From Comamonadaceae bacterium (GTDB lineage Bacteria > Pseudomonadota > Gammaproteobacteria > Burkholderiales > Burkholderiaceae_C): 33,168 nt of DNA. Below the pieces are notes generated by a model, which had not been told where the DNA came from, did no database searches, and saw only the letters and a program-made list of their open reading frames with translations. The position numbers and the translations under genes were made by a program. The stretch spans positions 1 to 33,168 of the forward strand of contig CANFLX010000029.1 of assembly GCA_947447985.1 (NCBI GenBank), written 5' to 3'. Below, one piece after another: positions 9,959-17,284 of this stretch (positions are counted from its first letter, which is position 1; every line of letters starts with the position of its first letter).

Positions 9959-10327
9959 TTACTCGGGTTTTACCGCAAAGGTTTCTTTGCTTTGGCCTTG
10001 GGCCACCAGTGCCGAGAGCCATTTGGGCATCAGTCCACGACCCGACCAGGTTTCGCCATTGGGGCCACGGAACTTGGCAGCCACGGGCGTACCAGCCTTG
10101 CGAGCCGCCTTGGGAGCCTTGGTTGCGCCAGTTTTGACCTTGGCAGGACGCCCTGCTTTACCAACTTTGCCCGCCTTGGGCGATTGCAGGTCTTTGACCG
10201 TGATACCGAAGGCTTGCATTTTGCCCACGATTTCTTTGACCGTTGCATGAAAGTCTTTGGCCTTGATTTCGTTGGCCTGCTTTTGCAGCTTTTCGATTTG
10301 GGATTGGATATCTAACAGGTTGGTCAT
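9959..10327 (-). CDS. H-NS family nucleoid-associated protein
   Basis: A 122-residue histone-like protein. The N-terminal half (MTNLLDIQSQIEKLQKQANEI onward) is a helical coiled-coil oligomerisation region. A basic, Ala/Lys-rich linker (GRPAKVKTGATKAPKAARKAG, about 70-92) with a GRP AT-hook-like core follows. The C-terminus carries the H-NS DNA-binding signature around FRGPNGETWSGRGLMPKWL. This is the Burkholderiales/BpH3-type form. It probably binds AT-rich DNA and silences foreign genes. ATG at 10327 has GGAG upstream; a longer frame runs 34 codons further but lacks support. The gene lies inside a glycan cluster that has an AT-rich section, so local silencing is a fair hypothesis. It has its own terminator and perhaps a promoter around 10350-10370 (TACAAT-like -10), not certain. 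Confidence 0.93.
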   Translation of the reverse strand: MTNLLDIQSQIEKLQKQANEIKAKDFHATVKEIVGKMQAFGITVKDLQSPKAGKVGKAGRPAKVKTGATKAPKAARKAGTPVAAKFRGPNGETWSGRGLMPKWLSALVAQGQSKETFAVKPE

Positions 10328-10380
10328 AGGGTAACTCCAAAAAATAAAACGGAACCCGCTTATTGTAATACTGATTCGCG

Positions 10381-10944
10381 CTAATGCGACACATTGTCCT
10401 GGCCCAAGACCCTTAGAAATGTGAGCCAAAGTATGTAAAGATCGAATCCGATGGACTGCCGGCGCAAATACTCGCAGTCCAAAGCAACTTTATCGGGGAT
10501 AGAAATGGTATCGCGGCCATTGACCTGTGCCCAACCGGTAAGGCCAGGCGTTAACCCGTCGACCCCATAACTGGTTCGCAGCTCAATCAGGTCCTCTTGG
10601 TTGAACAAGGCGGGTCGGGGGCCCACAAAACTCATATCCCCCTTCAAAATATTCCATAACTGTGGAATTTCATCCAAGCTGGTCTTTCTGATAAACGAAC
10701 CAATCGGTGTAAGTGCCGCATCGGGATTCGCCAACAAATGGGTGGCGACCGTCGGTGTGCCAACGCGCATACTGCGAAATTTGGGCATTTTGAAGGTCTT
10801 ATTCTTCTTTCCAACCCGGTCGGACCAATACAAAGCCGGGCCCTTGGACGTTATCCGAACCATGATGGCCACGATAAGCAGTGGCAAGAGAAGTATCAGT
10901 CCGGCAAATAAGGCCAAAACAAGGTCGAATCCGCGCTTTAGCAT
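10381..10944 (-). CDS. Small phosphoglycosyl transferase (bacterial sugar transferase, PglC-like)
   Basis: A 187-residue monotopic phosphoglycosyl transferase that links a sugar-1-phosphate from a UDP-sugar to undecaprenyl phosphate, starting glycan synthesis at the inner face of the inner membrane. One hydrophobic segment (LVLALFAGLILLLPLLIVAIMV, about 8-29) anchors it. The catalytic Asp-Glu pair is Asp91-Glu92 in KTSLDEIPQLWNILKGDMSFVGPRP. The length is that of the stand-alone catalytic domain (PglC, about 200), not of the larger WcaJ/WbaP forms. Its start overlaps the stop of the reductase gene upstream by seven bases, so translation is probably coupled. With the neighbouring dehydratase and reductase it likely uses UDP-QuiNAc, a related UDP-FucNAc, or the 4-keto precursor. 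Confidence 0.93.
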   Translation of the reverse strand: MLKRGFDLVLALFAGLILLLPLLIVAIMVRITSKGPALYWSDRVGKKNKTFKMPKFRSMRVGTPTVATHLLANPDAALTPIGSFIRKTSLDEIPQLWNILKGDMSFVGPRPALFNQEDLIELRTSYGVDGLTPGLTGWAQVNGRDTISIPDKVALDCEYLRRQSIGFDLYILWLTFLRVLGQDNVSH

Positions 10945-11885
10945 TCAACTGCTCCTGTCAACATACTTTGAAGACCCGCTTCTAATGGTTGGGGCGGCAC
11001 CCATTGCAAGAGCCCATGCGCCTTGGAGATATCCAATTGCAAATTGCCGCACAAGCGATCCACGGCGGCACGCTGACCGACGAGCGACGCAAGCGAGGCC
11101 AGCAGCCCCACGGGCACGGGAAACAAACGCGCCGGTCGACCCGCGGCATGAGCCATCGCACGAATCAGCCCAGGGGTAGAAACATCCGCGCCGTCACTGA
11201 CCAAAAAGGTCTGATTGGCCGCAGCAGCATGGCGCGTGCAGGTGATGATGAAATCGACCAGGTTGTCCAGCCCAACCAGGCTGCGCAAGTTGTTGACCGC
11301 GCCCAGCGGCAAGGGCAGACCGCGCTGCACTGCCCGCATCAGCGCTGCGAAATTGGCTTTGACCCCAGGGCCATAGACCAAGGGCGGGCGAACGATGACG
11401 ACCTGCATGCCCTGCGCTTTCGAGAACGCCCTTAAGGCCTCTTCTGCTTCAAATTTGCTCAGTGAATAGGCGTCGCCGGGTGCTGGCGCATCGGTCTCGG
11501 TGAAAGGTTTGCCCGTCGCCGAGGCCTCGCCGTGAACTTTGGCGGTGCTGACGAAGACGAACCGCCGCACGCCTGCGTGCGCGGCATCCTGCGCCAACTT
11601 CAGGGTGCCGATCGTGTTGGTCTCGCGATACAGGGCTGCCGGGTCCGTCTGCGTTTCATGCATCACGTGAACCCGCGCGGCCAAGTGCACCACAACCTCG
11701 ACCTCGTGCAGAGCCGCCGACCAATCGGTGGCAGCACCGATGGGTCCGACGACAAACGACCTATCGGCGGCAACGGATGCGCCATGCGATCGAAGCGCCG
11801 CATGCACCGCATCGCCGCGAGACAGGAGCTGCGCGCCCAAGGCCTTGCCCACAAATCCATTCGCACCCGTCACCAACACTTTCAT
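10938..11885 (-). CDS. NAD-dependent epimerase/dehydratase, WbpV/WreQ-like 4-keto reductase
   Basis: A 315-residue extended SDR. TGANGFVG at 6-13 binds the nucleotide; the catalytic pair is Tyr140 and Lys144 in DAYSLSKFE, with VSTAKVHG before it. The overall look matches the group that reduces UDP-2-acetamido-2,6-dideoxy-4-hexulose to UDP-QuiNAc (WbpV, WreQ), which usually sits next to a WbpM-type dehydratase and an initiating transferase, exactly the case here. UDP-galactose-4-epimerase-like activity is the main alternative. The open frame is longer, but ATG at 11885 overlaps the stop of the glycosyltransferase gene as ATGA and begins the Rossmann fold correctly (MKVLVTG). Confidence 0.85.
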   Translation of the reverse strand: MKVLVTGANGFVGKALGAQLLSRGDAVHAALRSHGASVAADRSFVVGPIGAATDWSAALHEVEVVVHLAARVHVMHETQTDPAALYRETNTIGTLKLAQDAAHAGVRRFVFVSTAKVHGEASATGKPFTETDAPAPGDAYSLSKFEAEEALRAFSKAQGMQVVIVRPPLVYGPGVKANFAALMRAVQRGLPLPLGAVNNLRSLVGLDNLVDFIITCTRHAAAANQTFLVSDGADVSTPGLIRAMAHAAGRPARLFPVPVGLLASLASLVGQRAAVDRLCGNLQLDISKAHGLLQWVPPQPLEAGLQSMLTGAVEC

Positions 11886-12661
11886 GAAAGCGCCTTGCGG
11901 GCCTTGCGCCACATTACTTGCACAAACACCGGTGAGAGGAAAAACCGCAGCATGCTTTGCACATGCCAGGCAAGGTACCTGAGCTTTCGCCGGCTGCTGC
12001 GCTGCGCATGGTGCACCACCTGGGCTGCGGGCGTTAAAACAACTTTCAATCCGCTCAAGCCAGTGCGGGCGCACAGGTCAACGTCTTCGTAGTAGAGAAA
12101 GTAGCGTTGATCAAACCCGCCCAATTGCTGGTACACGGCACGCCGAAACAACAAAAACATGCCGCCTAACCAGTCTGGCAGCAGCGCCTGGTTTGAGAGC
12201 GGATAGTCAATCCCTTTGCAGCCGCCCAGGGCTTTGCAAATAATTTTGAACGGCGTCGGAAACTTGCGGGCACTGTCTTCGACCGCCCCCTGCGCGTTCA
12301 ACACCAGGGGCGCTGCGACTCCTACCGTGAGGTCAGCCAGACAGGCGATCAGTGCAGGGAACGGGTCGGCAGAAATCCGGATGTCGGGGTTCAAGACACA
12401 AAAGAAGTCACCGCTTGCCAAACTGAAGGACTGGTTGTGGTTGGCACCAAAGCCCTTGGGCGAGGGGTTGCGTTGCAGCACCACGGCAAAGCGAAACCCC
12501 GACACATCGAAGTCCAGTGGCTCTGGCAGGTTTAGCGTGAGGATGACCTCCAAGGGGTAGGTCTGGCAATACCGGTCCAGGTCCCCCAATAAGTCCCGCA
12601 CCATCGCCGCTTGCAAATGGCTGACGATGGAGACTGACAGTTTGGGAGAAGAAACCTGCAT
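11882..12661 (-). CDS. Family 2 glycosyltransferase (WbbL-like)
   Basis: A 259-residue GT-A fold transferase. It has the inverted-order WbbL/rhamnosyltransferase-like layout: GFGANHNQ at 70-77, NPDIR at 91-95 (the metal-binding DxD region), WLGGMFLLFRR at 164-174 and FDQRYFLYYEDVDLC at 183-197. A hydrophobic/basic C-terminus may touch the membrane. It probably adds the second or a later sugar to the lipid-linked precursor; donor unknown, dTDP-rhamnose being typical of the group, but no rml genes lie in this window. ATGA overlap with the next gene points to one operon. Confidence 0.88.
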   Translation of the reverse strand: MQVSSPKLSVSIVSHLQAAMVRDLLGDLDRYCQTYPLEVILTLNLPEPLDFDVSGFRFAVVLQRNPSPKGFGANHNQSFSLASGDFFCVLNPDIRISADPFPALIACLADLTVGVAAPLVLNAQGAVEDSARKFPTPFKIICKALGGCKGIDYPLSNQALLPDWLGGMFLLFRRAVYQQLGGFDQRYFLYYEDVDLCARTGLSGLKVVLTPAAQVVHHAQRSSRRKLRYLAWHVQSMLRFFLSPVFVQVMWRKARKALS

Positions 12662-12676
12662 GGGGGCGCTGCGCGT

Positions 12677-13273
12677 TCAGCCGACTTTTCGGTAGGTGGC
12701 CACCAAGCAGTACTGCCGCACCGAGTTTGACAACGCTTCACTGGCAAACCCCAAAGGGGCCGCAAAAAGGCTTTGGAGTTGCCAGCGTGCGTCTAACTGG
12801 CGCAGGTCGGCTTGCGCGTAAAACCGTTTGTGGTCGGGGTCTGAGTCGTAGCCGCGTTTGCCAGGCACCGCAATCACGAGCCCGCCGTGTGCAGAAGTAA
12901 TGCGGTGGCACTCATCGAGTGTCGTTTGGGGCTCTTCAATATGCTCCATCACGTTGTCCAAAACGCAGACGTCAAACGCTTGGTCCTGCACGGGAAACAT
13001 GCCGTCATCCGCAATCACGTGCGCATTCAGGCCGATCGCCTGGCAGTACTCCACCGAGCGCGGATTGATGTCCAATCCAGCCACTCGCTTCGGGTAGGCC
13101 CCCAAAATGCCGCTGCCCGTGCCACAGCCCACTTCCACAATGCGCGCCCCTAGTTTGCGGGCGTTCCAGTAAAGAATCCGCGACATCCAGTATTTTTTAT
13201 AGACGCGACCCAGCGTACTAATTTGCGCCAGATGAGAGTAGTACTCATCGAAATTTTTTTGAGAAGCAGGCAT
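12677..13273 (-). CDS. Class I SAM-dependent methyltransferase
   Basis: About 198 residues. The SAM-binding loop VEVGCGTGSG lies at about 46-55, followed by an acidic residue in GLDI (66-69) and motif DVCVLDNVMEHIEEP. This is the Methyltransf_11/ubiE-like fold. Target unknown; in a glycan cluster O-methylation of a sugar is most likely. Two starts are possible: GTG at 13300, directly after the previous stop, or ATG at 13273, chosen here. Neither has a good ribosome-binding site; the GTG lies within a small hairpin (13291-13310). Confidence 0.85.
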   Translation of the reverse strand: MPASQKNFDEYYSHLAQISTLGRVYKKYWMSRILYWNARKLGARIVEVGCGTGSGILGAYPKRVAGLDINPRSVEYCQAIGLNAHVIADDGMFPVQDQAFDVCVLDNVMEHIEEPQTTLDECHRITSAHGGLVIAVPGKRGYDSDPDHKRFYAQADLRQLDARWQLQSLFAAPLGFASEALSNSVRQYCLVATYRKVG

Positions 13274-13290
13274 CGATGTTTTTTTATTGC

Positions 13291-13310
13291 AGACGCTCAC
13301 TCAAGCGTCT
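13291..13310 (-). other. Intercistronic hairpin with a stop codon in its loop
   Basis: Arms AGACGCT (13291-13297) and AGCGTCT (13304-13310) pair perfectly around a 6-base loop that contains the TGA stop of the WbsX-like gene. No T-run follows. It could stabilise the message or couple translation of the methyltransferase. Confidence 0.45.
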
Positions 13311-14527
13311 TGGTCAGCGGGCATCGTATGGCGTGCCAACACCGTTTTAACGGCGTCGAGGTACTGGTAACCATACTTTTCGTCGGGCTCTAAGTAAGCG
13401 CCTTCACTCCACTCATTCCACGCATTCAAGAAAATCAGGTTTTCTGGCAAATTGCGCTGCGCCATGCTGTCGACGAGCTTGGCGAACCAGTGGGCAAATA
13501 CTTGCGGCGATGCCCCCCGAAAAACGGTGGCCCTCTTTTTGTAGCGGGCTGCATTGTCCCAGTCCACAAAAGCACCAGGGAAGGTGGTGAACCGCTCATA
13601 GGGGCGTTTTTCAGTCGCAATTCGCCATGCAAGGTCATAGTCGTGAAACGTCAGCTCGTGCACCCACTTGGCGCGAAGGCTGCGCAGCTTGTCCTGGTAG
13701 CGCTCCGGCAAGCGGCGTATCCACTTAAACCAACGAGAGTGCTTGATCGAGCCACGGTCGTAGCGCGGCGAGTGCACCGCCTCAAACGGTTGAAACTGAA
13801 ACACCGCGTCAAAGGAATTCAGGCAGCTTGCGTTGCCCGGATCATGGGTTTTTTGGAAAACAAAGTAGAGGCCCTTGAGCCCATCTTTGACCGCCAAATC
13901 GCGCCAAAAGGCCAGCATCTCATCAATTTTTTGGATGTTTTGCGGCCGGTAAATCACGAACACTGGCTTGCCGTCGACTTTGATGGCACGCGGGTCTTTC
14001 CAGGCCCTGATCAGGTAGTCGTAATGTGCTTTCCAACTTTCATGCGTCGGCGGATGGGTTTGCGCTATCAACACATGGCTGTCGTGCCCATCCCAGCGCC
14101 GGGACCAGGTCTCGTTGGCCCAGGACAAGCAAAAGGGAAAGTCAATATCCGGGTGGTCCAGGATCAAGTTCGTCGGGGTCTCCAAGAGCTGTTTGCCATC
14201 GAACCAATAGTGGTAATGGCAGAAGCCATGCACGCCATGCGCCCGCGCCAAGTCAATTTGACGGCGAAGCACCTCGAGTTGCGACTGGTCGTAGTAGTCT
14301 GCGTTGATGGGCACGCGTGGCTGGTAGTGTCCGGGGTACTGCGGGCTGCCGGATTTCACGTTATCCCAGTCGGTAAAGCCCTCACCCCACCAGGCATTGT
14401 TTTCTGCAATGGCATGAAATTGCGGGAAAAAAATCGCAATCAGCTTGGCACGAGGCGACAGCAGCCCTTTGGAATCCTTGCCAGAGGCGGCATTGGAATT
14501 CGGGCCCGTGTCGGCACTTTCAATCAT
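13301..14527 (-). CDS. WbsX-like / glycoside hydrolase family 99-like protein
   Basis: A 408-residue protein of the Glyco_tran_WbsX (GH99-like) family. Seen: FFPQFHAIAENNAWWGEGFTDW at 33-54, GHYQPRVPINADYYD at 66-80, HGVHGFCHYHYWFDGKQLLE at about 97-116, LSWANETWSRRW at 134-145 and the strongly conserved NAWNEWSEGAYLEPD near 368-382. These proteins are common in O-antigen and capsule clusters. GH99 enzymes are endo-mannosidases, but whether WbsX proteins hydrolyse, transfer or modify glycans is not settled. ATG at 14527 overlaps the end of the acyltransferase gene by eight bases and has a GGGAA ribosome-like site; a longer upstream frame is rejected because it overlaps that gene entirely. Confidence 0.88.
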   Translation of the reverse strand: MIESADTGPNSNAASGKDSKGLLSPRAKLIAIFFPQFHAIAENNAWWGEGFTDWDNVKSGSPQYPGHYQPRVPINADYYDQSQLEVLRRQIDLARAHGVHGFCHYHYWFDGKQLLETPTNLILDHPDIDFPFCLSWANETWSRRWDGHDSHVLIAQTHPPTHESWKAHYDYLIRAWKDPRAIKVDGKPVFVIYRPQNIQKIDEMLAFWRDLAVKDGLKGLYFVFQKTHDPGNASCLNSFDAVFQFQPFEAVHSPRYDRGSIKHSRWFKWIRRLPERYQDKLRSLRAKWVHELTFHDYDLAWRIATEKRPYERFTTFPGAFVDWDNAARYKKRATVFRGASPQVFAHWFAKLVDSMAQRNLPENLIFLNAWNEWSEGAYLEPDEKYGYQYLDAVKTVLARHTMPADQDA

Positions 14528-15164
14528 TTTTTTCCCACTTCCCGCTCGCGGGGTTGAAACGCTTGATGACCTGCAAGGGAATTCCGGCCGCAATGACATT
14601 GCTGGGAACGTCTTTTTTGACCACCGAGTTGGCTCCAATGACGGCGCCGTCGCCAATCGTCAGTGGCCCCACGATCACCACATTGTCGCCAATCCAAACA
14701 CGCGACCCGATGGTGACCGCACCGGTCGCCTGCAACGCCCGATCCACTGGCGCCTCGCTGGGTGCGCTTTGCCTCGCACCCGCATACACGCCATGGTTGT
14801 GGTCGCTGATGTACACGCCGCTGCCGAACAGGCAGTCGTCGCCGATGACGATTTTCTCGACACAGCTGATGTGCAGGCGGTCAGACGCGGAAAAGCGCTG
14901 CCCGATCTGGATGGAGGGCTGAAACAAGGTGCCCCGAAAGCTGTAAACAGCCTCAAGCCAGGCATAGCGGTTGATGTGGGCACGCGCGCCGACTGCAATG
15001 TGCCGGGAGCCAATCACCCGCCCGCCAGGGCCGAGGTAGCCGCGGGGCCAACCCAGGGCCGCAGCATGGAGCCGCCCGAATACCTGTTCCACCACGAACC
15101 GCAACAAGGCCCAGGGCTTGTAGAGCAGGACCTCATGCCGAAGAATCTGAACCAGCCGATTCAT
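14520..15164 (-). CDS. Hexapeptide-repeat acyltransferase (O-acetyltransferase)
   Basis: A 214-residue left-handed beta-helix protein. The repeats run about residues 105-185, with typical turns IGDDCLFGSG, VTIGSRVWIGDNVVIV and LTIGDGAVIGANSVVKKDVP. The likely acetyl-CoA site contains SDHNHG (120-125) with its histidines. It probably O- or N-acetylates a sugar of the repeat unit, in the cytoplasm. The first 25 residues are hydrophobic/aromatic and may associate with the membrane. ATG at 15164 is chosen; the frame extends 22 codons upstream but would overlap the next gene. Confidence 0.88.
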   Translation of the reverse strand: MNRLVQILRHEVLLYKPWALLRFVVEQVFGRLHAAALGWPRGYLGPGGRVIGSRHIAVGARAHINRYAWLEAVYSFRGTLFQPSIQIGQRFSASDRLHISCVEKIVIGDDCLFGSGVYISDHNHGVYAGARQSAPSEAPVDRALQATGAVTIGSRVWIGDNVVIVGPLTIGDGAVIGANSVVKKDVPSNVIAAGIPLQVIKRFNPASGKWEKND

Positions 15165-15177
15165 AAAAGCCACGGAA

Positions 15178-16164
15178 TCAACGCAAACCGATCCAGCGCA
15201 GTACCTTGGCCAGAATACGCGCCCCGACATACCAAAGTAGCGCGATGGGCCGCGGCCAGCGCATGATGGGAAACAGAATCAGCCAGAAAATCGGGTACTG
15301 CCCCAATGAAGTCCGCAATTCTGGCCATGCATCCTCTTTCAAAAAATTACCAATCGTTCCGCGCTTTGCGTTCCAGGCCAAGCCCGGAAGAAAACCGAAC
15401 AAAGTGCGTTGAATAATAGCCTGCGCTTCTGGCGATTTCTCACCCAGAATGGAACGCGCAATTTTAGGAAAGTTCACTCCAAATACCGTCATGAGCCGAT
15501 AGCCACCGGTGTTTCCCGACGTAGCCAACACACAGGTCTCCCTGAGCACCACAAAACGCTCCCCTGCGGCGAGCACCGGAAAAATCCACCCCATTTGGAT
15601 CAAGTAAGTACCCATCCCCTGGCGAATCGAAGACAAGGGGTGGTGGGCGATAAAAAGGTCGCGGTTGATGACCATCCCAGAGATGAAGGTCATCCACACG
15701 TTAACTTCCCTTGCAAACTCCAGTCGATCCACCGCATGCGGCACGAGGGCTCGAACGGCCTTGCCTTGGCTCGCGCCTTTGATCATGGGCACCCACTCGC
15801 TGCCCAGACTCACAAGATCGGGTTGGTGCTCGCGAAGCACCTGCAGCAACTTCGCTATGACCCCCGCCTTTGGAAGATCATCGTCGCCGATAAGCCAGAA
15901 ATACGTCGATTGAGCCGCCTCAAAGCACGAGTAAAAATTCTCGTCCAGCCCTCGATTGATCGTTTGGCGCACTGCCGTCAATTCGGGCCACGCTTTCGCA
16001 AACTCGGCGATCACCGCGGGGGTGCGATCTGTGGATGCGTTGTCGGCCACCACAATGTGCACCTCGTTACCCAACTCTCCAAGTTCAGCTACCAAAGTTC
16101 GCAGAAGCAACTCCAGATTATCGGCCCGGTTGTAGGTGGGAACAGCAATAGTCAAAAACGCCAT
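15178..16164 (-). CDS. Family 2 glycosyltransferase
   Basis: A 328-residue GT2 protein. It begins LTIAVPTYNRADNL, then VVADNASTDRTP at about 38-49 and WLIGDDDLPKAG at about 89-100, the DxD-type donor site. The C-terminal 40 residues are hydrophobic with basic clusters (FWLILFPIMRWPRPIALLWY), suggesting membrane contact. The donor cannot be read from sequence. It recalls abequosyltransferase-type proteins (RfbV), and the cluster also makes a CDP-dideoxyhexose, so that is one candidate role, weakly supported. It ends 13 bases before the acyltransferase start. Confidence 0.88.
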   Translation of the reverse strand: MAFLTIAVPTYNRADNLELLLRTLVAELGELGNEVHIVVADNASTDRTPAVIAEFAKAWPELTAVRQTINRGLDENFYSCFEAAQSTYFWLIGDDDLPKAGVIAKLLQVLREHQPDLVSLGSEWVPMIKGASQGKAVRALVPHAVDRLEFAREVNVWMTFISGMVINRDLFIAHHPLSSIRQGMGTYLIQMGWIFPVLAAGERFVVLRETCVLATSGNTGGYRLMTVFGVNFPKIARSILGEKSPEAQAIIQRTLFGFLPGLAWNAKRGTIGNFLKEDAWPELRTSLGQYPIFWLILFPIMRWPRPIALLWYVGARILAKVLRWIGLR

Positions 16165-16212
16165 GTCGATTCTCAGCCTAGCAATTACCCAAAGGGCATC
16201 CAGACAATGACG

Positions 16213-17271
16213 TCATACGGAAACCGCACTCGACGCACCCACCCGTGCCACCCGGGCGCGGCTCCATAAGGTGCGAAAAAACTGCGCTAACGCATGAAAT
16301 TCCATTTGCCCAAAGAGATATCCACCTGGCATCCAAAGAGACCGCGTCGAATCCTTCCAGCGACGGTAAAAGCGCCACGCAATCTGCAACATCTCCACCC
16401 CAGAAACAACCCGGCGATCCATTCCATAATGATTGCACAAGGCCTCGTTGCCCATGACAGAACGATAGCCCCGAGTTGATTGGTTAAGCCCTTGAATAAA
16501 TAGACTGGATAGGAGACTCTTGAGTTGCTTTTTTGAAAGTCCCAGTTTGCAAGCATGGATTGAATAATTGATCGTGAGCTTCAAACGGGACTCTGGCGAA
16601 AAAAAGGCGGACCTCGCATTTCCCGAAGTGGTCCAAGACTTATGCACCGCCGCTTGAATAGCAACTTCAGGAGAAAAAAGAGGCTCGCCAAATATGGCTG
16701 AGTGACCAAGTATGGAAGCGTCCGCCAGCGCAAAATCCAGTGGAAATAAATCTACATATTCGTAATTTGAAAATAGCTCAAGAAAATTCATAGATTTCAG
16801 AGCAGACGCACGAAAGAACAATCCTGTCGGGTGCCGACTCTTAAATGCTACAGCTCGTACGGCAGCGTAACCAACGCGAAACACGGAAATGCCACCATTT
16901 GCTTCTGCACCCAAACGACAAAAACCGCAATTTAACTCGGGTTGCTGGAGCAAAAAATTTTTAAAAAAGGTAATGCGGTCTGCATCAACATAATCTTTAT
17001 CAGTGCAAAAAACCAAAAAAGTGCCTTTGCCGCATACCATAACATTCACCATATTATGAAGCATGCCTTTGTTATCGCCGTTGCATTGCACCGTCAATCT
17101 GGGGTCGGCGATTGCTCGTAAGACTTCCAGAGTATTGTCAGTAGAGCCATTGTCCAGCACCACTACTTCAATATCCTCGTCTTGGCATTTCAAGATATCA
17201 CTCACCAGACGAGCGACACTGCCCGATCTATTGTAAGTAGGTATGCAAAAACTAAGGTTTATATTGGGCAT
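16213..17271 (-). CDS. Family 2 glycosyltransferase (low-GC)
   Basis: A 352-residue GT2 protein: INLSFCIPTYNRSGSV at 4-19, VVVLDNGSTDNT at 36-47, and CTDKDYVD near 89-96 as the DxD-type site (Asp-Lys-Asp). The remainder, to about 340, is not matched to a known domain. Its codon use is visibly AT-richer than the genes to its left. The opening motif also fits the RfbV (abequosyl/paratosyl-type) group, so it is the second candidate for transferring the CDP-3,6-dideoxyhexose product. It starts 13 bases after the ABC flippase stop and is followed by a 48-base gap before the next gene. Confidence 0.85.
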   Translation of the reverse strand: MPNINLSFCIPTYNRSGSVARLVSDILKCQDEDIEVVVLDNGSTDNTLEVLRAIADPRLTVQCNGDNKGMLHNMVNVMVCGKGTFLVFCTDKDYVDADRITFFKNFLLQQPELNCGFCRLGAEANGGISVFRVGYAAVRAVAFKSRHPTGLFFRASALKSMNFLELFSNYEYVDLFPLDFALADASILGHSAIFGEPLFSPEVAIQAAVHKSWTTSGNARSAFFSPESRLKLTINYSIHACKLGLSKKQLKSLLSSLFIQGLNQSTRGYRSVMGNEALCNHYGMDRRVVSGVEMLQIAWRFYRRWKDSTRSLWMPGGYLFGQMEFHALAQFFRTLWSRARVARVGASSAVSV

Positions 17272-17284
17272 AATTAAGATGCCG

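Noticed and set aside
11886..12074. Extended start of the WbpV-like reductase
   Set aside because: Overlaps the upstream glycosyltransferase coding region; ATG 11885 forms a typical ATGA junction and starts the Rossmann fold.
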